Assembly: GCF_025244665.1 (NCBI RefSeq)
Contig: NZ_CP104205.1
Span: 496,001 to 560,000 of the forward strand
DNA from: Maribacter litopenaei
Lineage (GTDB): Bacteria; Bacteroidota; Bacteroidia; Flavobacteriales; Flavobacteriaceae
Length of the DNA: 64,000 nucleotides
Reading direction: 5' to 3'
The first letter of the stretch is position 1, and each line of letters opens with the position of its first letter. This document shows, in pieces, positions 39,727 through 50,657 of this stretch. The translations under genes and the position numbers were made by a program. The notes beneath the pieces are model-generated. The model did no database searches and was not told where the DNA came from. It was given only the letters and a program-made list of their open reading frames with translations.

Positions 39727-40056
39727 TTACTGCTTCACAAATTTCTTTTGAATTTTTTGTTCAGGTGAGTGAATGTAGAGAAGGTAGATGCCAGGTTCTA
39801 AATTCGCTATGGGAATATTCAGGGCATTATTTCTTATTTCCCACTGATAGTTCATTAGTGGGTTTCCGTAACTGTCCGATATCACAATGGTAGCTTTTTT
39901 TGAATTATGGAGTCCTAGCACGTTTATGACGTTGGTTGCGGGGTTGGGAAAGACTTTTATTTGCTCAGACGATGATTTTACGTCTGTCGCTGTTCCTTGT
40001 TGGGAAAACAGGAAGGCGCTAAATAAAAAACTTAAAAGCACAACGATTCGCTTCAT
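39727..40056 (-). CDS. Small secreted protein consisting mainly of a T9SS type A sorting domain
   Basis: 109 residues from MKRIVVLLSFLFSAFLFS (a 14-residue upstream extension is possible). After the signal peptide and a short linker the rest is a type A C-terminal sorting domain: IKVFPNPATNVINV, YGNPL and LEPGIYLLYIHSPEQKIQKKFVKQ. Normally this domain directs a larger cargo through the type IX secretion system; here there is almost no cargo. It could be a remnant, a decoy or a small surface peptide. It converges with the TonB receptor gene. Confidence 0.8.
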   Translation of the reverse strand: MKRIVVLLSFLFSAFLFSQQGTATDVKSSSEQIKVFPNPATNVINVLGLHNSKKATIVISDSYGNPLMNYQWEIRNNALNIPIANLEPGIYLLYIHSPEQKIQKKFVKQ

Positions 40057-40287
40057 TGATCCAATCTTTACCACGAGATAATAAATCAACGTTTTCAAAA
40101 TTCGCTTTAGTGTCCTTTTAAGATAGTTTAACTATTTAATGTGCAGGGAATCCAAAAAGGCGGTTCTAGATATAAAGGGGTGTTATTTTGACCAAATCCC
40201 CAATTATTAGGTAACAGTTAGGGTAATATCGCATAGAAATTGGCGAAAATTCTTGTTTTGGTGACCACAAATGATATGCAATTTTGT

Positions 40288-40311
40288 ACCGTATAATTTT
40301 TAATATACGGT
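40288..40311 (+). promoter_or_regulatory. 8-bp inverted repeat just before a start codon
   Basis: ACCGTATA and TATACGGT with an eight-base AT spacer, ending 3 nt before the ATG at 40315. It may be an operator or a hairpin that masks the start. No T run follows. Confidence 0.4.
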
Positions 40312-40314
40312 GTT

Positions 40315-40878
40315 ATGAAGCATAGAAAAATATACCCAACAATTTGGCAATCCATTCCATTCTCACTGGATACCATGGAACAGTGGGACGATAAAGGAAA
40401 TAGAATAGAAGATTTAGTCTTGGTAAATGATATGGCTATACAAAGAAGTGTGTCCGAAATGATATTGAACGTTGCTCAAATATCGATTGTGGACGATAGC
40501 GGTATGGAACATTTCATGACCAAGTTTAAAGGAAACGAGGCCCTAAACCTAAAGGGTTTACATACTGGATTGTTCTTAAAGACCAAAGATGCAATTGATT
40601 TAAAGCCTGGTAATTACAAATCATTCAGGTTCCATCTAATGGGCCAAGGCAATTATTTTTTCAATAAGGAAAGAAATATGGAGGCTGTTTATGGTTTTTC
40701 GTTTTTGGAATTTAATATCCAAAATGGATTGATTGTAACCGGTAAGGAATCCAAACAGGTCATTCTCCGTTTCGATTTTGTCCCTTGTTCTTTTAGGAGT
40801 TATTTTAAACCCATTTTGAGCCTATTCAAAAAGTCTAAAACCGTTACCTATAAGTGGGCCAATAGCTTAGGTCAGTAA
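40315..40878 (+). CDS. Protein of unknown function, 187 aa
   Basis: 187 residues, soluble, without signal peptide or membrane helix. It begins MKHRKIYPTIWQSIPFSLDT and ends KTVTYKWANSLGQ, with a mixed alpha and beta pattern. I recognise no domain. The gene stands alone between convergent neighbours, has an inverted repeat touching its start and a strong shared terminator behind it. Base and codon use look like the rest of the window. The frame is intact. Confidence 0.7.
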   Translation: MKHRKIYPTIWQSIPFSLDTMEQWDDKGNRIEDLVLVNDMAIQRSVSEMILNVAQISIVDDSGMEHFMTKFKGNEALNLKGLHTGLFLKTKDAIDLKPGNYKSFRFHLMGQGNYFFNKERNMEAVYGFSFLEFNIQNGLIVTGKESKQVILRFDFVPCSFRSYFKPILSLFKKSKTVTYKWANSLGQ

Positions 40879-40893
40879 ACCAAAACGATGTAA

Positions 40894-40924
40894 AAAGGCA
40901 CCCGATCAGGGTGCCTTTCTTTTT
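40894..40924. terminator. Bidirectional intrinsic terminator between the unknown gene and polA
   Basis: AAAGGCACCC and GGGTGCCTTT with loop GATCA, followed on the plus strand by a T-rich tail. It serves both convergent genes. Confidence 0.85.
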
Positions 40925-40941
40925 TGAAATATTTCTTGAAC

Positions 40942-43773
40942 TTAATGCGCGACCAGCCAGTTTTCCCCCATGCCCAGTTCCACATCCAAGGGAACAGCCA
41001 GTTTGTAGGCATTTTCCATTTCAGACTTTATTATTCCCTTAAGTTCTTCCAGTTCGGGTTTGTAAATGTCAAAAACCAATTCATCATGTACCTGTAACAG
41101 CATTTTGGATGTATATCCTCCTTCGGTCAATTTCTTGTGGATATTGATCATGGCAATTTTAATGATATCGGCTGCGCTACCTTGAATGGGCGCGTTCACT
41201 GCGTTCCGTTCGGCGGCACCTCTAACCACGGCATTGCTTCCATTGATATCCTTTAAATAGCGCCTACGGCCCAATACAGTCTGCACATATCCATTTTCAC
41301 GGGCAAAATCTACCTGTTCGCTTATATAGTTTCTGAGCTTTGGATACGTTTTGTAATAGGTGTCTATAAGTTCTTTTGCTTCCGAACGCGATAAATCGGT
41401 CTGATTACTGAGTCCAAAGGCCGAAACCCCATATATAATACCAAAGTTAACGGTCTTGGCATTGCTTCGTTGCTCCCTTGTGACTTCTTCTATGGGAACA
41501 TTGAAAACCTTGGAGGCCGTTGACGCATGGATATCCTCACCATTTTTAAAGGCTTCTATCATAGTATTCTCTTCACTCAAGGCCGCAATGATCCGTAATT
41601 CTATTTGAGAATAATCAGCTGCCAACAATGTGTAGTCATCGTTTCTTGGGACAAATGCTTTCCGTACCTGTCTTCCTCTTTCCGTTCTAATTGGAATGTT
41701 TTGCAGGTTGGGGTTGTTACTACTTAGGCGGCCAGTGGCAGCTACGGTCTGCATAAAGTCCGTATGCACCCTTCCTGTAGAAGGTTCTACCTGTTACGGA
41801 AGAGCGTCCACGTAGGTGCTTTTTAGCTTGGTGAGACCTCTGTAATCAAGAACGTTCGGATTATTTCATGGTCTTGGCCAAGTAGGAAAGCACATCCTCT
41901 GCCGTGGAATATTGTCCGGTTTTAGTTTTCTTAGGTTTGTCTACGAGCTTCATTTTGTCAAAAAGGATTTCTCCCAATTGTTTCGGCGATCCAATATTGA
42001 ATTCTTCCCCGGCAGCCTGATAGATTTTTTGTTCCAAGTTGGCGATATCGTTCTCCAAATCCTTGGAGAGGGACTTTAAAAATTCAATATCCAAATTGAT
42101 GCCTTCCAGTTCCATATCCGCTAAAACCTTCAATAAGGGTATTTCGATATCCGCGAAAAGATCGTCCGTTTTTGCTTCCGCCAACTCAGGCCTAAAATGT
42201 TGTGCAAGTTGAAAGGTGATATCAGCATCCTCCACCGCATATTCCGTTTGTTTATCCGGAGGTACTTCCCGCATGGAGAGTTGGTTTTTTCCTTTTTTGC
42301 CGATGAGCTCTGTAATGGAAATGGGGGTGTAGTTCAAATAGGTTTCGGAGAGTACGTCCATATTATGCCTCATATCCGGGTTGATGAGGTAATGGGCCAA
42401 CATGGTATCGAAGAATTTTCCCTGAACCTTTATGTTGTATTTGTCCAACACCTTGATATCATACTTTAAATTTTGGCCTATTTTTTCAATGTCCTTGGAC
42501 TCAAAAAATGGTCGTAATTCCTCTATCAGCTCTTTCGCCTTTTCCCGCTCCTCAGGAAATGGAATATAAAATCCTTTGGTCGATTCCCAAGAAAAGGCAA
42601 TGCCCACCAATTCTGCCTCTAAGGGGTTGATGGAGGTGGTTTCGGTATCAAAACAAACCGAGGATTGCTTCATTAAGTTCTGAAGGAACAATTTCATTGC
42701 CATACCCGGGGCCACACTCTGATACGCGTGGGGTACATCTGCTATAGTATTCCTACTGGAGGTATTTTTTATGGTGGCTGGGGATGCTCCGTCCCCACCA
42801 AAGAGTGAGAATTGCCCACTCCCTGCGGAAGCGGCTATTTTTTGGGCAGTTTCCGTACTTGTAACCTGCGTTTCCGTAGTCTCCTCCTCACCAGAAAATA
42901 TTTTTATGAACTGCTCCTTAAGCCGCCTAAACTCTAATTCCTCAAATATTTTTTGAACCGCTTCACTGTCCGGAACGGAAAGTTCATAGTCTTCTGCATT
43001 GAAGGTAACGTCACAATCAGTGCAGATGGTCGCCAGTTTTTTAGAAAGCCGTCCAAGCTCCGCATTTTCAATAATCTTCTCCTTCATCTTTCCTTTCAAT
43101 TGGTCCGTATTTTCCAAAAGACCTTCCAAGGAACCGAATTGTTCAATGAATTTTTTGGCCGTTTTGTCACCTACACCGGGAAATCCAGGAATATTGTCAC
43201 TGGCATCGCCCATCATGCCCAAGTAATCGATTACCTGGTCCGGGCGTTCCACCCCAAATCTTTTTTGAACTTCAGGAATACCCCGGATCTCAATACCATT
43301 GCCCATTCTGGCGGGGCGGTACATAAAAATGTTCTCCGATACCAATTGACCGAAATCCTTATCCGGGGTTACCATAAATACTTTGTAGCCTTCTTTTTCC
43401 GCCTGTTTGGAGAGTGTTCCAATAATGTCGTCCGCTTCCCATCCTTCCGGAATTACGGAAGGTATGTGCATGGCTTTCAAAATATCTTGGATATATGGAA
43501 TCGCAATACGAATAGCATCGGGGGTTTCATCCCTATTGGCTTTGTATTCGGGAAGAGCTCCGTTCTTTCCACACTTCCGCCTTTATCAAAACATACGGCC
43601 AAATGATCTGGTTTTTCTCGCTTAATCACGTCGAACAAAGAATTCATAAAACCCATGATGGCGGAGGTGTCCATCCCTTTGGAATTGATTCGTGGGTTTT
43701 TAATGAGGGCATAGTATCCTCTAAAAATCAATGCATAGGCGTCCAGTAAAAACAGTTTTTTTTGTTCTGACAT
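40942..43773 (-). CDS. polA: DNA polymerase I, broken by four lesions
   Basis: About 944 residues. Domains: N-terminal 5'-3' exonuclease (FLLDAYALIFRGYYA; EGWEADDIIGTLSKQAE; DNIPGFPGVGDKTAKKFI), a 3'-5' exonuclease-like domain with FDTETTSINPLEAELVGIAFS, and the polymerase domain (GRLSSNNPNLQNIPIRTERG, ADYSQIELRIIAALS, FGIIYGVSAFGLSNQT, QVHDELVFDI). Lesions: indels near 43548-43552, 41870-41874 and 41856-41859, and an in-frame TAA at 41794-41796 where Glu is expected after Pro (CCGGAA would become CCGTAA). Pol I is needed for Okazaki fragment processing and repair, so this is best read as one intact gene with sequence errors. Confidence 0.92.
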
Positions 43774-43847
43774 TTTTAAGAATTAAAGGTGAGAGGTTAA
43801 AAGTACAAAGTTTGTTTTGAAAGAATGCGACCACCATTCATTGGATC

Positions 43848-44831
43848 CTAGGATTTTAAATAACTACCTGAAGGATTGTTAACATGCCCCTCAGTCGTAT
43901 AGGTCCTGAAAGTAAAACCTGGGTGTATGCAATAGGCACCCGTTTCACCTTGTTTGTTGATGGCGATAAACCCAATTTGGAAATCCTGCTTATCCTTGTT
44001 TTTGGCGATGATGCGCTTAACACCTTCCTCACAGGCTTCTTGGGGAGATTTGCCCTGGCGCATTAGTTCCACAATCAAAAAACTACCCACGGTGCGAACC
44101 ACTTCTTCCCCAACTCCCGTAGCCGTGGCACCACCAACCTCATTGTCCACAAAGAGACCCGCGCCAATTATAGGGGAGTCCCCAACACGACCGGCCATTT
44201 TATAGGCCATTCCACTTGTGGTACAGGCACCGGCGATGTCCCCATTTTTGTCTATGGCCAACATGCCAATAGTATCATGGTTTTCTATATTGATAATGGG
44301 TTTATATTGGGATGTTTTTTTCCACTCCTCCCATTCCTTTTTTGATTGCTTCGTCAATAAATTTTGTTTTTCAAAACCTTGTTCATAGGCAAATTGTTCC
44401 GCTCCTTTGCCAACCAACATAACGTGGGGTGTTTCTTCCATTACTTTTCTAGCTACTGAAATGGGATTGGCTATATTTTGAATGGCAAGTACCGCTCCGC
44501 AATTGGCATCTTTGTCCATGATGCAGGCGTCCAGCGTCACATTTCCATCTCGATCCGGTCTACCTCCATTCCCAACGGTCCGGTTGTCCAGATTGTTTTC
44601 TTCAACCATGACCCCTTGATGAACGGCGTCCAAAGAATTTCCGCCTTTATTCATGACTTCCCAGGCCTTCGCCGTCGCATTTCCAAAATCCCAAGTGCAG
44701 ATAGCTATTGGAATACTTCCTTTTGAAGGCTCTATAGGTTTTTTTCGGGTTTCCGATGATGCTATTATGGGAACAGTTAATATACCGGCAGTGAGAGCAC
44801 TGGAATTTTTTAGAAACTTTCTTCTTTGCAT
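43848..44831 (-). CDS. N4-(beta-N-acetylglucosaminyl)-L-asparaginase (aspartylglucosaminidase)
   Basis: 327 residues, an Ntn-hydrolase that cleaves the GlcNAc-Asn bond of glycoasparagines. It begins MQRRKFLKNSSALTAGILTVPI, a twin-arginine-like signal, so it is exported. The precursor is cut before the catalytic Thr in NHDTIGMLAID (near residue 183); GRVGDSPIIGAGLFVDNEVGGATATG is the substrate and oxyanion region. The frame is intact. It lies 74 nt upstream of polA on the same strand and is divergent from cutC, with only 40 nt between the two starts. Confidence 0.92.
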   Translation of the reverse strand: MQRRKFLKNSSALTAGILTVPIIASSETRKKPIEPSKGSIPIAICTWDFGNATAKAWEVMNKGGNSLDAVHQGVMVEENNLDNRTVGNGGRPDRDGNVTLDACIMDKDANCGAVLAIQNIANPISVARKVMEETPHVMLVGKGAEQFAYEQGFEKQNLLTKQSKKEWEEWKKTSQYKPIINIENHDTIGMLAIDKNGDIAGACTTSGMAYKMAGRVGDSPIIGAGLFVDNEVGGATATGVGEEVVRTVGSFLIVELMRQGKSPQEACEEGVKRIIAKNKDKQDFQIGFIAINKQGETGAYCIHPGFTFRTYTTEGHVNNPSGSYLKS

Positions 44832-44871
44832 TGCTTTGGTTCTTTACTTTTAAGAAATTAAATATAAGAAG

Positions 44872-45594
44872 ATGCTAGTAGAAGTCTGTGCTAATTCTGT
44901 GGAATCTGCCATCAACGCGGAACGGGCGGGAGCCGATAGAATTGAGTTGTGTGCCGAGTTGGCCGTAGGAGGAATTACACCTTCCTATGGACTGATGAAA
45001 AAGATTAAGGAACAGGTTTCTATTCCGGTTCATGTGTTAATACGGCCTAGGAGTGGAGATTTCACTTATTCCAATGTTGAGTTCGAGGTTATGTTAAAGG
45101 ATATTGAAATGTGCAAGAAATTGGGAATGGAAGGAGTGGTCTCAGGAATATTACATACCGATTTTGCATTGGATGAGAATAGGACGGCCGCATTGATAGA
45201 TGCATCCAAGGGGATGAAGTTTACCTTTCACAGGGCCTTTGATTGGGTAAGAGATCCTAAAAAGACCATGAAGGTTTTGGATACCTTAAAGGTCGATTAT
45301 GTTTTGACTTCAGGGCAAAAAAAATCGGCTCATGAGGGACTACCACTTTTAAAGGAGTTAAAGAAGCTTTTTCCGAGTGTTTCGATCATGCCGGGTTCGG
45401 GTATTAATGAGGGGAATGTCTCGTCATTCTTGGAAGTAGGATTCGAGGCAGTACATCTATCCGGAACAAAATTTCATCAAACGTTGGCCTCCCCACCACC
45501 TATATCCATGAATTCAATATCCTTTCTGAACGATGACAAACTGGGTGTTTCAAATTTTGAAACAATTAAATCCGTGGTGGATAAGGTTAAATAA
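44872..45594 (+). CDS. cutC: CutC family protein (copper homeostasis-type TIM barrel)
   Basis: 240 residues. Family motifs: EVCANSVESAINAERAGADRIELCAEL at the N-terminus (Cys near residue 5), GGITPSYGLMKKI, VHVLIRPRSGDFTYS, FHRAFDWVRDP and PGSGINEGNVSSFL. Originally tied to copper tolerance, though the biochemical role is uncertain. The frame is intact. It is divergent from the aspartylglucosaminidase and 54 nt upstream of the metallophosphoesterase gene. Confidence 0.92.
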   Translation: MLVEVCANSVESAINAERAGADRIELCAELAVGGITPSYGLMKKIKEQVSIPVHVLIRPRSGDFTYSNVEFEVMLKDIEMCKKLGMEGVVSGILHTDFALDENRTAALIDASKGMKFTFHRAFDWVRDPKKTMKVLDTLKVDYVLTSGQKKSAHEGLPLLKELKKLFPSVSIMPGSGINEGNVSSFLEVGFEAVHLSGTKFHQTLASPPPISMNSISFLNDDKLGVSNFETIKSVVDKVK

Positions 45595-45648
45595 AATCAA
45601 AATAAACCCCTTTCCTGTCCATCATAAAATATATTTGTAAAAAAAAGC

Positions 45649-46878
45649 ATGCTACGCTGGATAATATTTGTTCTCATATATTTAGGTCTGAGTTTTTACA
45701 TCGTTCAGGCGTTACGATCGCTTTTTAGGCAACCATGGGTGTATCTCATATACATTCCGGTTTCCATGGCTGTTTTGATCAACTTTATATATCAATTTAC
45801 GGCAGGGGAGGAGGCAGGCCGCGTTTTAAGCAGGCCAAAAAGTTATGCCTTTGGTTTTTTGTTGACCATGTTATCGTTTAAGCTTGTCATTATTCTTTTC
45901 TTGTTTTCTGAGGATATTTTTAGACTACTTTCAGGTACTTACCAAAAGCTCTTTGGGGCTTCCAAGGAGTTTAGCCTTCCCGAAAGAAGAAGGTTTTTGG
46001 CAATGATTGCAATGGGTATAGCGGCCTTGCCATTCGGTGCCTTGTTATATGGGATGTACAAGGGCAAGTACAATTTTAAGGTACTTAAATATACCCTAGA
46101 ATATGAGGATTTGCCCGATAGTTTTGACGGCTACCAAATCACCCAAATATCGGATATCCATAGTGGTAGTTTTGATGACCGTAAAAAAATTGAATACGGT
46201 GTAGACCTTATCAATAGGCAAAAAAGCGATGTATTACTTTTTACTGGGGATATGGTGAACAACAAGACCGAGGAAATGCTGCCATGGGCAGAGTTGTTCA
46301 GTACGTTGGAGGCCAAGGACGGTAAGTTCTCTGTGTTGGGCAATCATGACTATGGGGATTACATTCCTTGGGAGACCGAAGAGTTGAAACAACAAAATTT
46401 ACAGGATTTAAAGGATCTACAGAGAAATATTGGATTTGACCTACTGTTGAACGAACATAGATATCTTCAAAAGGGGAAGGACCGCATAGCCTTGGTTGGG
46501 GTAGAGAATTGGGGAAAGGGAGGTTTTAAAAAAGCTGGCGACCTTAAAAAAGCGTCCTCTGAGATACATCCGGATGACTTCACCATTTTGATGAGCCATG
46601 ATCCGTCCCATTGGTCAGAGGAAGTGCTTCATGATGACAAACATTACCACTTGACCTTAAGTGGACATACGCACGGGATGCAATTTGGTATTGAAATACC
46701 AGGATGGATAAAATGGAGCCCCGTAAAGTGGCGATATCCACATTGGGCAGGTATTTACAAAGAGTTAGGCCAATTTATTAATGTAAACAGGGGTTTCGGT
46801 TTTTTGGGCTATCCAGGTAGGGTAGGCATATGGCCGGAAATAACGGTCATCACTTTAAAAAAGAAGTCATTAACATGA
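45649..46878 (+). CDS. Membrane-anchored metallophosphoesterase
   Basis: 409 residues. Four N-terminal transmembrane helices (about 1-22, 31-50, 64-86 and 116-135) anchor a calcineurin-like phosphoesterase domain. Metal ligands are visible in ITQISDIHSG (DxH), LLFTGDMVNN (GDxxxN), VLGNHDYGDY (GNHD), ILMSHDP and LTLSGHTHGMQFG (GHTH). Similar membrane enzymes cleave phospholipid or nucleotide-linked phosphates such as UDP-diacylglucosamine, but the substrate here is not determined. The frame is intact. Confidence 0.9.
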   Translation: MLRWIIFVLIYLGLSFYIVQALRSLFRQPWVYLIYIPVSMAVLINFIYQFTAGEEAGRVLSRPKSYAFGFLLTMLSFKLVIILFLFSEDIFRLLSGTYQKLFGASKEFSLPERRRFLAMIAMGIAALPFGALLYGMYKGKYNFKVLKYTLEYEDLPDSFDGYQITQISDIHSGSFDDRKKIEYGVDLINRQKSDVLLFTGDMVNNKTEEMLPWAELFSTLEAKDGKFSVLGNHDYGDYIPWETEELKQQNLQDLKDLQRNIGFDLLLNEHRYLQKGKDRIALVGVENWGKGGFKKAGDLKKASSEIHPDDFTILMSHDPSHWSEEVLHDDKHYHLTLSGHTHGMQFGIEIPGWIKWSPVKWRYPHWAGIYKELGQFINVNRGFGFLGYPGRVGIWPEITVITLKKKSLT

Positions 46879-46903
46879 TTTTAACTCAGAGCATTGTGTA
46901 CAA

Positions 46904-46951
46904 TACATTTGGCTAGCGTTGTATTTTAACATTTTTTATTACATTTGGCTA
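46904..46951 (+). promoter_or_regulatory. Duplicated -7 promoter element (two copies of TACATTTGGCTA)
   Basis: The 12-mer TACATTTGGCTA occurs at 46904-46915 and again at 46940-46951, 36 nt apart. Each copy contains TACATTTG, a full TAnnTTTG match. GTTG lies about 20 nt upstream of the second copy. They probably drive the thioredoxin-like gene at 46971. Confidence 0.6.
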
Positions 46952-46970
46952 CTAACGTAAAGCCGATTCT

Positions 46971-47267
46971 ATGTCTAAATTTGGTGAACTTATAGACTTG
47001 AATGTACCAGTTCTCTTGGATTTCTATGCCGAATGGAACGAACAATCTACCTCCATGCATCCGGTTATGCGCGATGTAGCCGCTGCCCTAGGTGATAAGG
47101 GTAAGGTTATTAAAATTGACGTGGACAAGAATAAGGAACTTTCCCAGGCCTTACGTGTAAAGGGCCTTCCCACACTTATGATTTATAAAAAGGGCGAAAT
47201 GGTTTGGCGCCAAAGCGGTGAGCAGGATGCCAAAACCCTAATTGGTATACTGAACGAATACGTTTAG
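46971..47267 (+). CDS. Thioredoxin-fold protein lacking the catalytic cysteines
   Basis: 98 residues with a clear thioredoxin fold: VPVLLDFYAEWNEQSTSMHPVM, then VIKIDVDKNKELSQALRVKGLPTLMIYKKGEMVWRQSGEQ with the conserved cis-Pro. The usual WCGPC is replaced by WNEQSTS, and the whole protein has no Cys. It therefore cannot act as a dithiol oxidoreductase; a binding or chaperone-like role is more likely. It is preceded by a duplicated promoter element and followed by the convergent DUF2723 gene. The frame is intact. Confidence 0.85.
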   Translation: MSKFGELIDLNVPVLLDFYAEWNEQSTSMHPVMRDVAAALGDKGKVIKIDVDKNKELSQALRVKGLPTLMIYKKGEMVWRQSGEQDAKTLIGILNEYV

Positions 47268-47303
47268 TACTATTTTTATTCTCTCAAAAATTTTCTCAAT
47301 CTT

Positions 47304-50300
47304 CTACTCTATTGGATTGCCAATAGTATCCTGAAGCAAATCCGTAGTAGTATTATCTGTGCTGATCGTATCGCTCATCGGTAGGGTGTCAATTATCATA
47401 TCAGGGTTACTTCTAAATTCCCCTTCCGGCATTTCAAGACTATCCTCATCCTTATAGAAATGTTGAAATTTATCAATATACTCATTGAAAATCAACGTTT
47501 CCTTTTCGGCAAAATCCTTTTCGTCATTGGCAATCACCGTATCAATGTTTCTTCGATATGCTTCCATATCGGCGATGATATCGTCAATATTGCTATACTG
47601 TTCGTCCAGGCTGGTAGAAGCATAATACTCCAATCGCTCTTGATATTTTTTCTTTAAAACACCGAATAGATCTCCGGCCTTCATAGTTTCTCCCACTTTA
47701 TAATAACCATCTATAAACGGTTCTACCAAGGAGTAATAACCGAATATCTCAACGGGCATATTGGTCAAGGATATCTCGATAATTTCCTTCGCCCTATCCA
47801 TTTTGTTCTCTTTAATAAGGGCCTCCATCAACCGGGCCAGATTTCCCCTATAACTTACACTCTGTATCCTTGTCTGTGTGTCATGATAGATGCTCTCGTC
47901 ACCTGCGTTGCCCCAATTCCACTTTTTAACGATATCGTACATGAGGTCTGTGTCAATTCTTCCCATTTCAAAAGAATTGGGTCTTTCTGTTCTTATGGGG
48001 ATCAATTTATAGGCAAGACCATCCAATTGCAGGTAGTCCTTCATCCAAAGATATTCCGCATCATCAAAACTACCTCCGAGAAAAATAAAGGGGACGCTTC
48101 CAATCATTATTGGCAAGGATGTCCAACATCATCATGCTTTTTTTGGTAATCGCATTAGGTAAATTAATATCAATGTAGTCCACAATCAAAGCGGAATCCT
48201 TTGGCTTGACCAATCCACTTTCCGAACATTCTTTTTGTTCACCGGTACCCTAATTTTGTTGGTAGGATAATAGACCATATTCAATATATTTTCTGAATAA
48301 TTGCTAATATCGGCGCCATTTTGCTCTAGAAGATATTTGTACTTTGTTCTAGGTTTATCACTATCGATCCAATTGATAAAGTCCTGAATGGGCCATCTGT
48401 TTTCGGTAATCCCTTGATGGTACAATACATCCCTTGTACCAAATCTATATTTGTCATGTTCTATTTGTGAAGGGATAGGGTCGCTATCATAGGCCTTTCG
48501 TTTCATTTGGTCTATGTACCAATCCGTTTCGAACAGGCTGGTGCATACAATACGGACATCTGTACGGTACTTTTCTATTTCTTGGGCGTACCACAACGGA
48601 AAGGTGTCATTGTCCCCTATGGTGAACAGAATAGCACCGGCATCTTCTTGGCAAGAGTCCAAATAGGACGTGGCAGAGGAGTTGGCCGTAAATCTATTGG
48701 AACGATCATGGTCGTCCCAGTTTTGAAACGCCATCACTGTTGGTACTGCAAATAAACAAACAACCACCACTGCAGGAGCCAAGACCTTTGGGGTAATTAA
48801 ATCTTTAAACCCATCATACAGTCCATACACACCTAGTCCTATCCAAATGGCAAAAACATAAAAGGAACCTACTAAAGAATAGTCGCGCTCCCTAGGTTGA
48901 AAAATATATGGGTTGGTATAAAATTGAATGGCAATCCCAGTAAAAAGGAAAAATACCATTAATACCCAAAATTGTTTGGGGTCTTTAGAAACTTGAAATA
49001 CCAGTCCTATAATTCCCAATAAAAGTGGCAAAAAGAAATACGTATTCCTACCTGGGTTGTTCAAGATATCACTGGGTAGGTTATCTTGACTTCCAAGCCT
49101 TGCGCTGTCAATAAAATTGATGCCACTTAACCAATTTCCGTTTTCGTTATATCTGCCTTGAACATCGTTCTGTTTCCCCACAAAATTCCACATGAAATAG
49201 CGCATATACATGTAATTGAACTGGAATTCAAACATGTATTTAATATTGTCCCAAACAGATGGTGGTTCTACTTCAATAAATTCGCTAAACCTTTTAATGA
49301 AACCTATATATTGATCCGCGTCTATTTCACCGTTCGCAAATCCTGTTTTTACCTGATTAATGGCTTCTGCAAGGTCCGCGTTATATTCGGTCATTTTAAA
49401 ATCCAAGGGGCCAAAATATCTCATGTAATTTTCGGCATGCTGTGAACTCCACATCCTGGGCAAAATGCCTTCATGCTTTGGATTGGGACCTTGTTCGGAG
49501 TTTTTATACTTGTTTACAATGATATATTTGCCCAAAGTATAGTCCTTTTCATATTTGGGTTTACCATCCCTGTCTTCTCCGGCAGGAGCAAACATATCTG
49601 AATAATAGGAGCCATATACAGGGCTGTCCACACCTGGGTATTGTTCCCGGTTATAATATGCCAATAGCGCACGCGCATCTTCCGGATTGTTTTCGTTGAT
49701 TATCACCTGGGCGTTGGCTCGTATGGGCAGCATCAACCAAGATGAGAAGCCCGGAAAAAGGAACATTAAGCAAAGCACAATCGTGTTTGCAACCTTGTAA
49801 TTGTTTTTTCGAGTGTAGTTGAGTCCAAAATAAAAGGCAGCAATAAAAAGTAGGCCTATAATAATAGAACCGGAATTAAAGGGTAGGCCGATGGTATTAA
49901 TAAAGAAGACCTCTCCCCAGCCAAACAACATAAGTACATAGGTGAGGGAAAATTTATAGACCAACATTAAAATGGCAATCACTATGATATTTGCCAAAAG
50001 GAAATTTTTTACTGTCGTCTTTTTATAGGTCTTAAAATAGTATAACAGCCCTATCGATGGAATGGCCAAAAACCCCATAAACTGAATTCCGAAAGTGAGG
50101 CCAACCACAAAGGATATTAAAACAATCCAACGGTCTCCCCGGGGGTCGTCCAAGTTGTCTGTCCATTTTAGACCTAGCCAAAGCAGTAAGGCCATTATAA
50201 GGCTAGCCATGGAATATACTTCTGTCTCTACAGCATTGAACCAAAAGCTGTCCGAATAGGTAAAGGCCAAAGAACCAATTAAACCACTACCTAGAATGGC

Positions 50301-50657
50301 AATGGCTTTACTATTTGTAAGTGAACCATCCTTATCCAATAATTTTTGGGTGATGTTCGTAATGGTCCAAAACATAAAAAGAATGGTAAAGGCACTGGAT
50401 ACCCCGAAAACCAAATTCACCATCATAGCCACTTGGCTAGGTTCTAAGGCAAACATGGCAAAAAAGGCCCCGATCATTTGCAATAAGGGTGCTCCAGGAG
50501 GGTGACCAACCTGTAATTTCGCTGAAGTCGCAATGTATTCCCCGGCATCCCAAAAACTGTTGGTAGGTTCAACAGTGATAAAGTAGGTGATAAATGCAAT
50601 GAAAAAGACGGCCCACCCAAGAAGGGTGTCCCATTTTTTGAAGTTCTTTGAAAACAT
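47304..50657 (-). CDS. DUF2723 family membrane protein (putative O-mannosyltransferase-like), frame broken twice
   Basis: About 1118 residues. The N-terminal half carries some ten transmembrane helices, with FITYFITVEPTNSFWDAGEY and LQVGHPPGAPLLQM in the first loop, as in GT-C type transferases of the DUF2723/TMEM260 group. The C-terminal half is soluble (LDSCQEDAGAILFTIGDNDTF, WYIDQMKRKAYDSDP) and ends in an acidic Thr-rich tail. Breaks lie near 48222-48225 (GTTCGGAAAG on the gene strand) and 48075-48080 (TTCTCGGAGG); joined, the text reads GLVKPKDSALIVDYIDI, then NNDWKRPLYFS and GSFDDAEYLWMKDY. It probably transfers a sugar to exported proteins or lipids; this is family-level inference. Confidence 0.87.
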
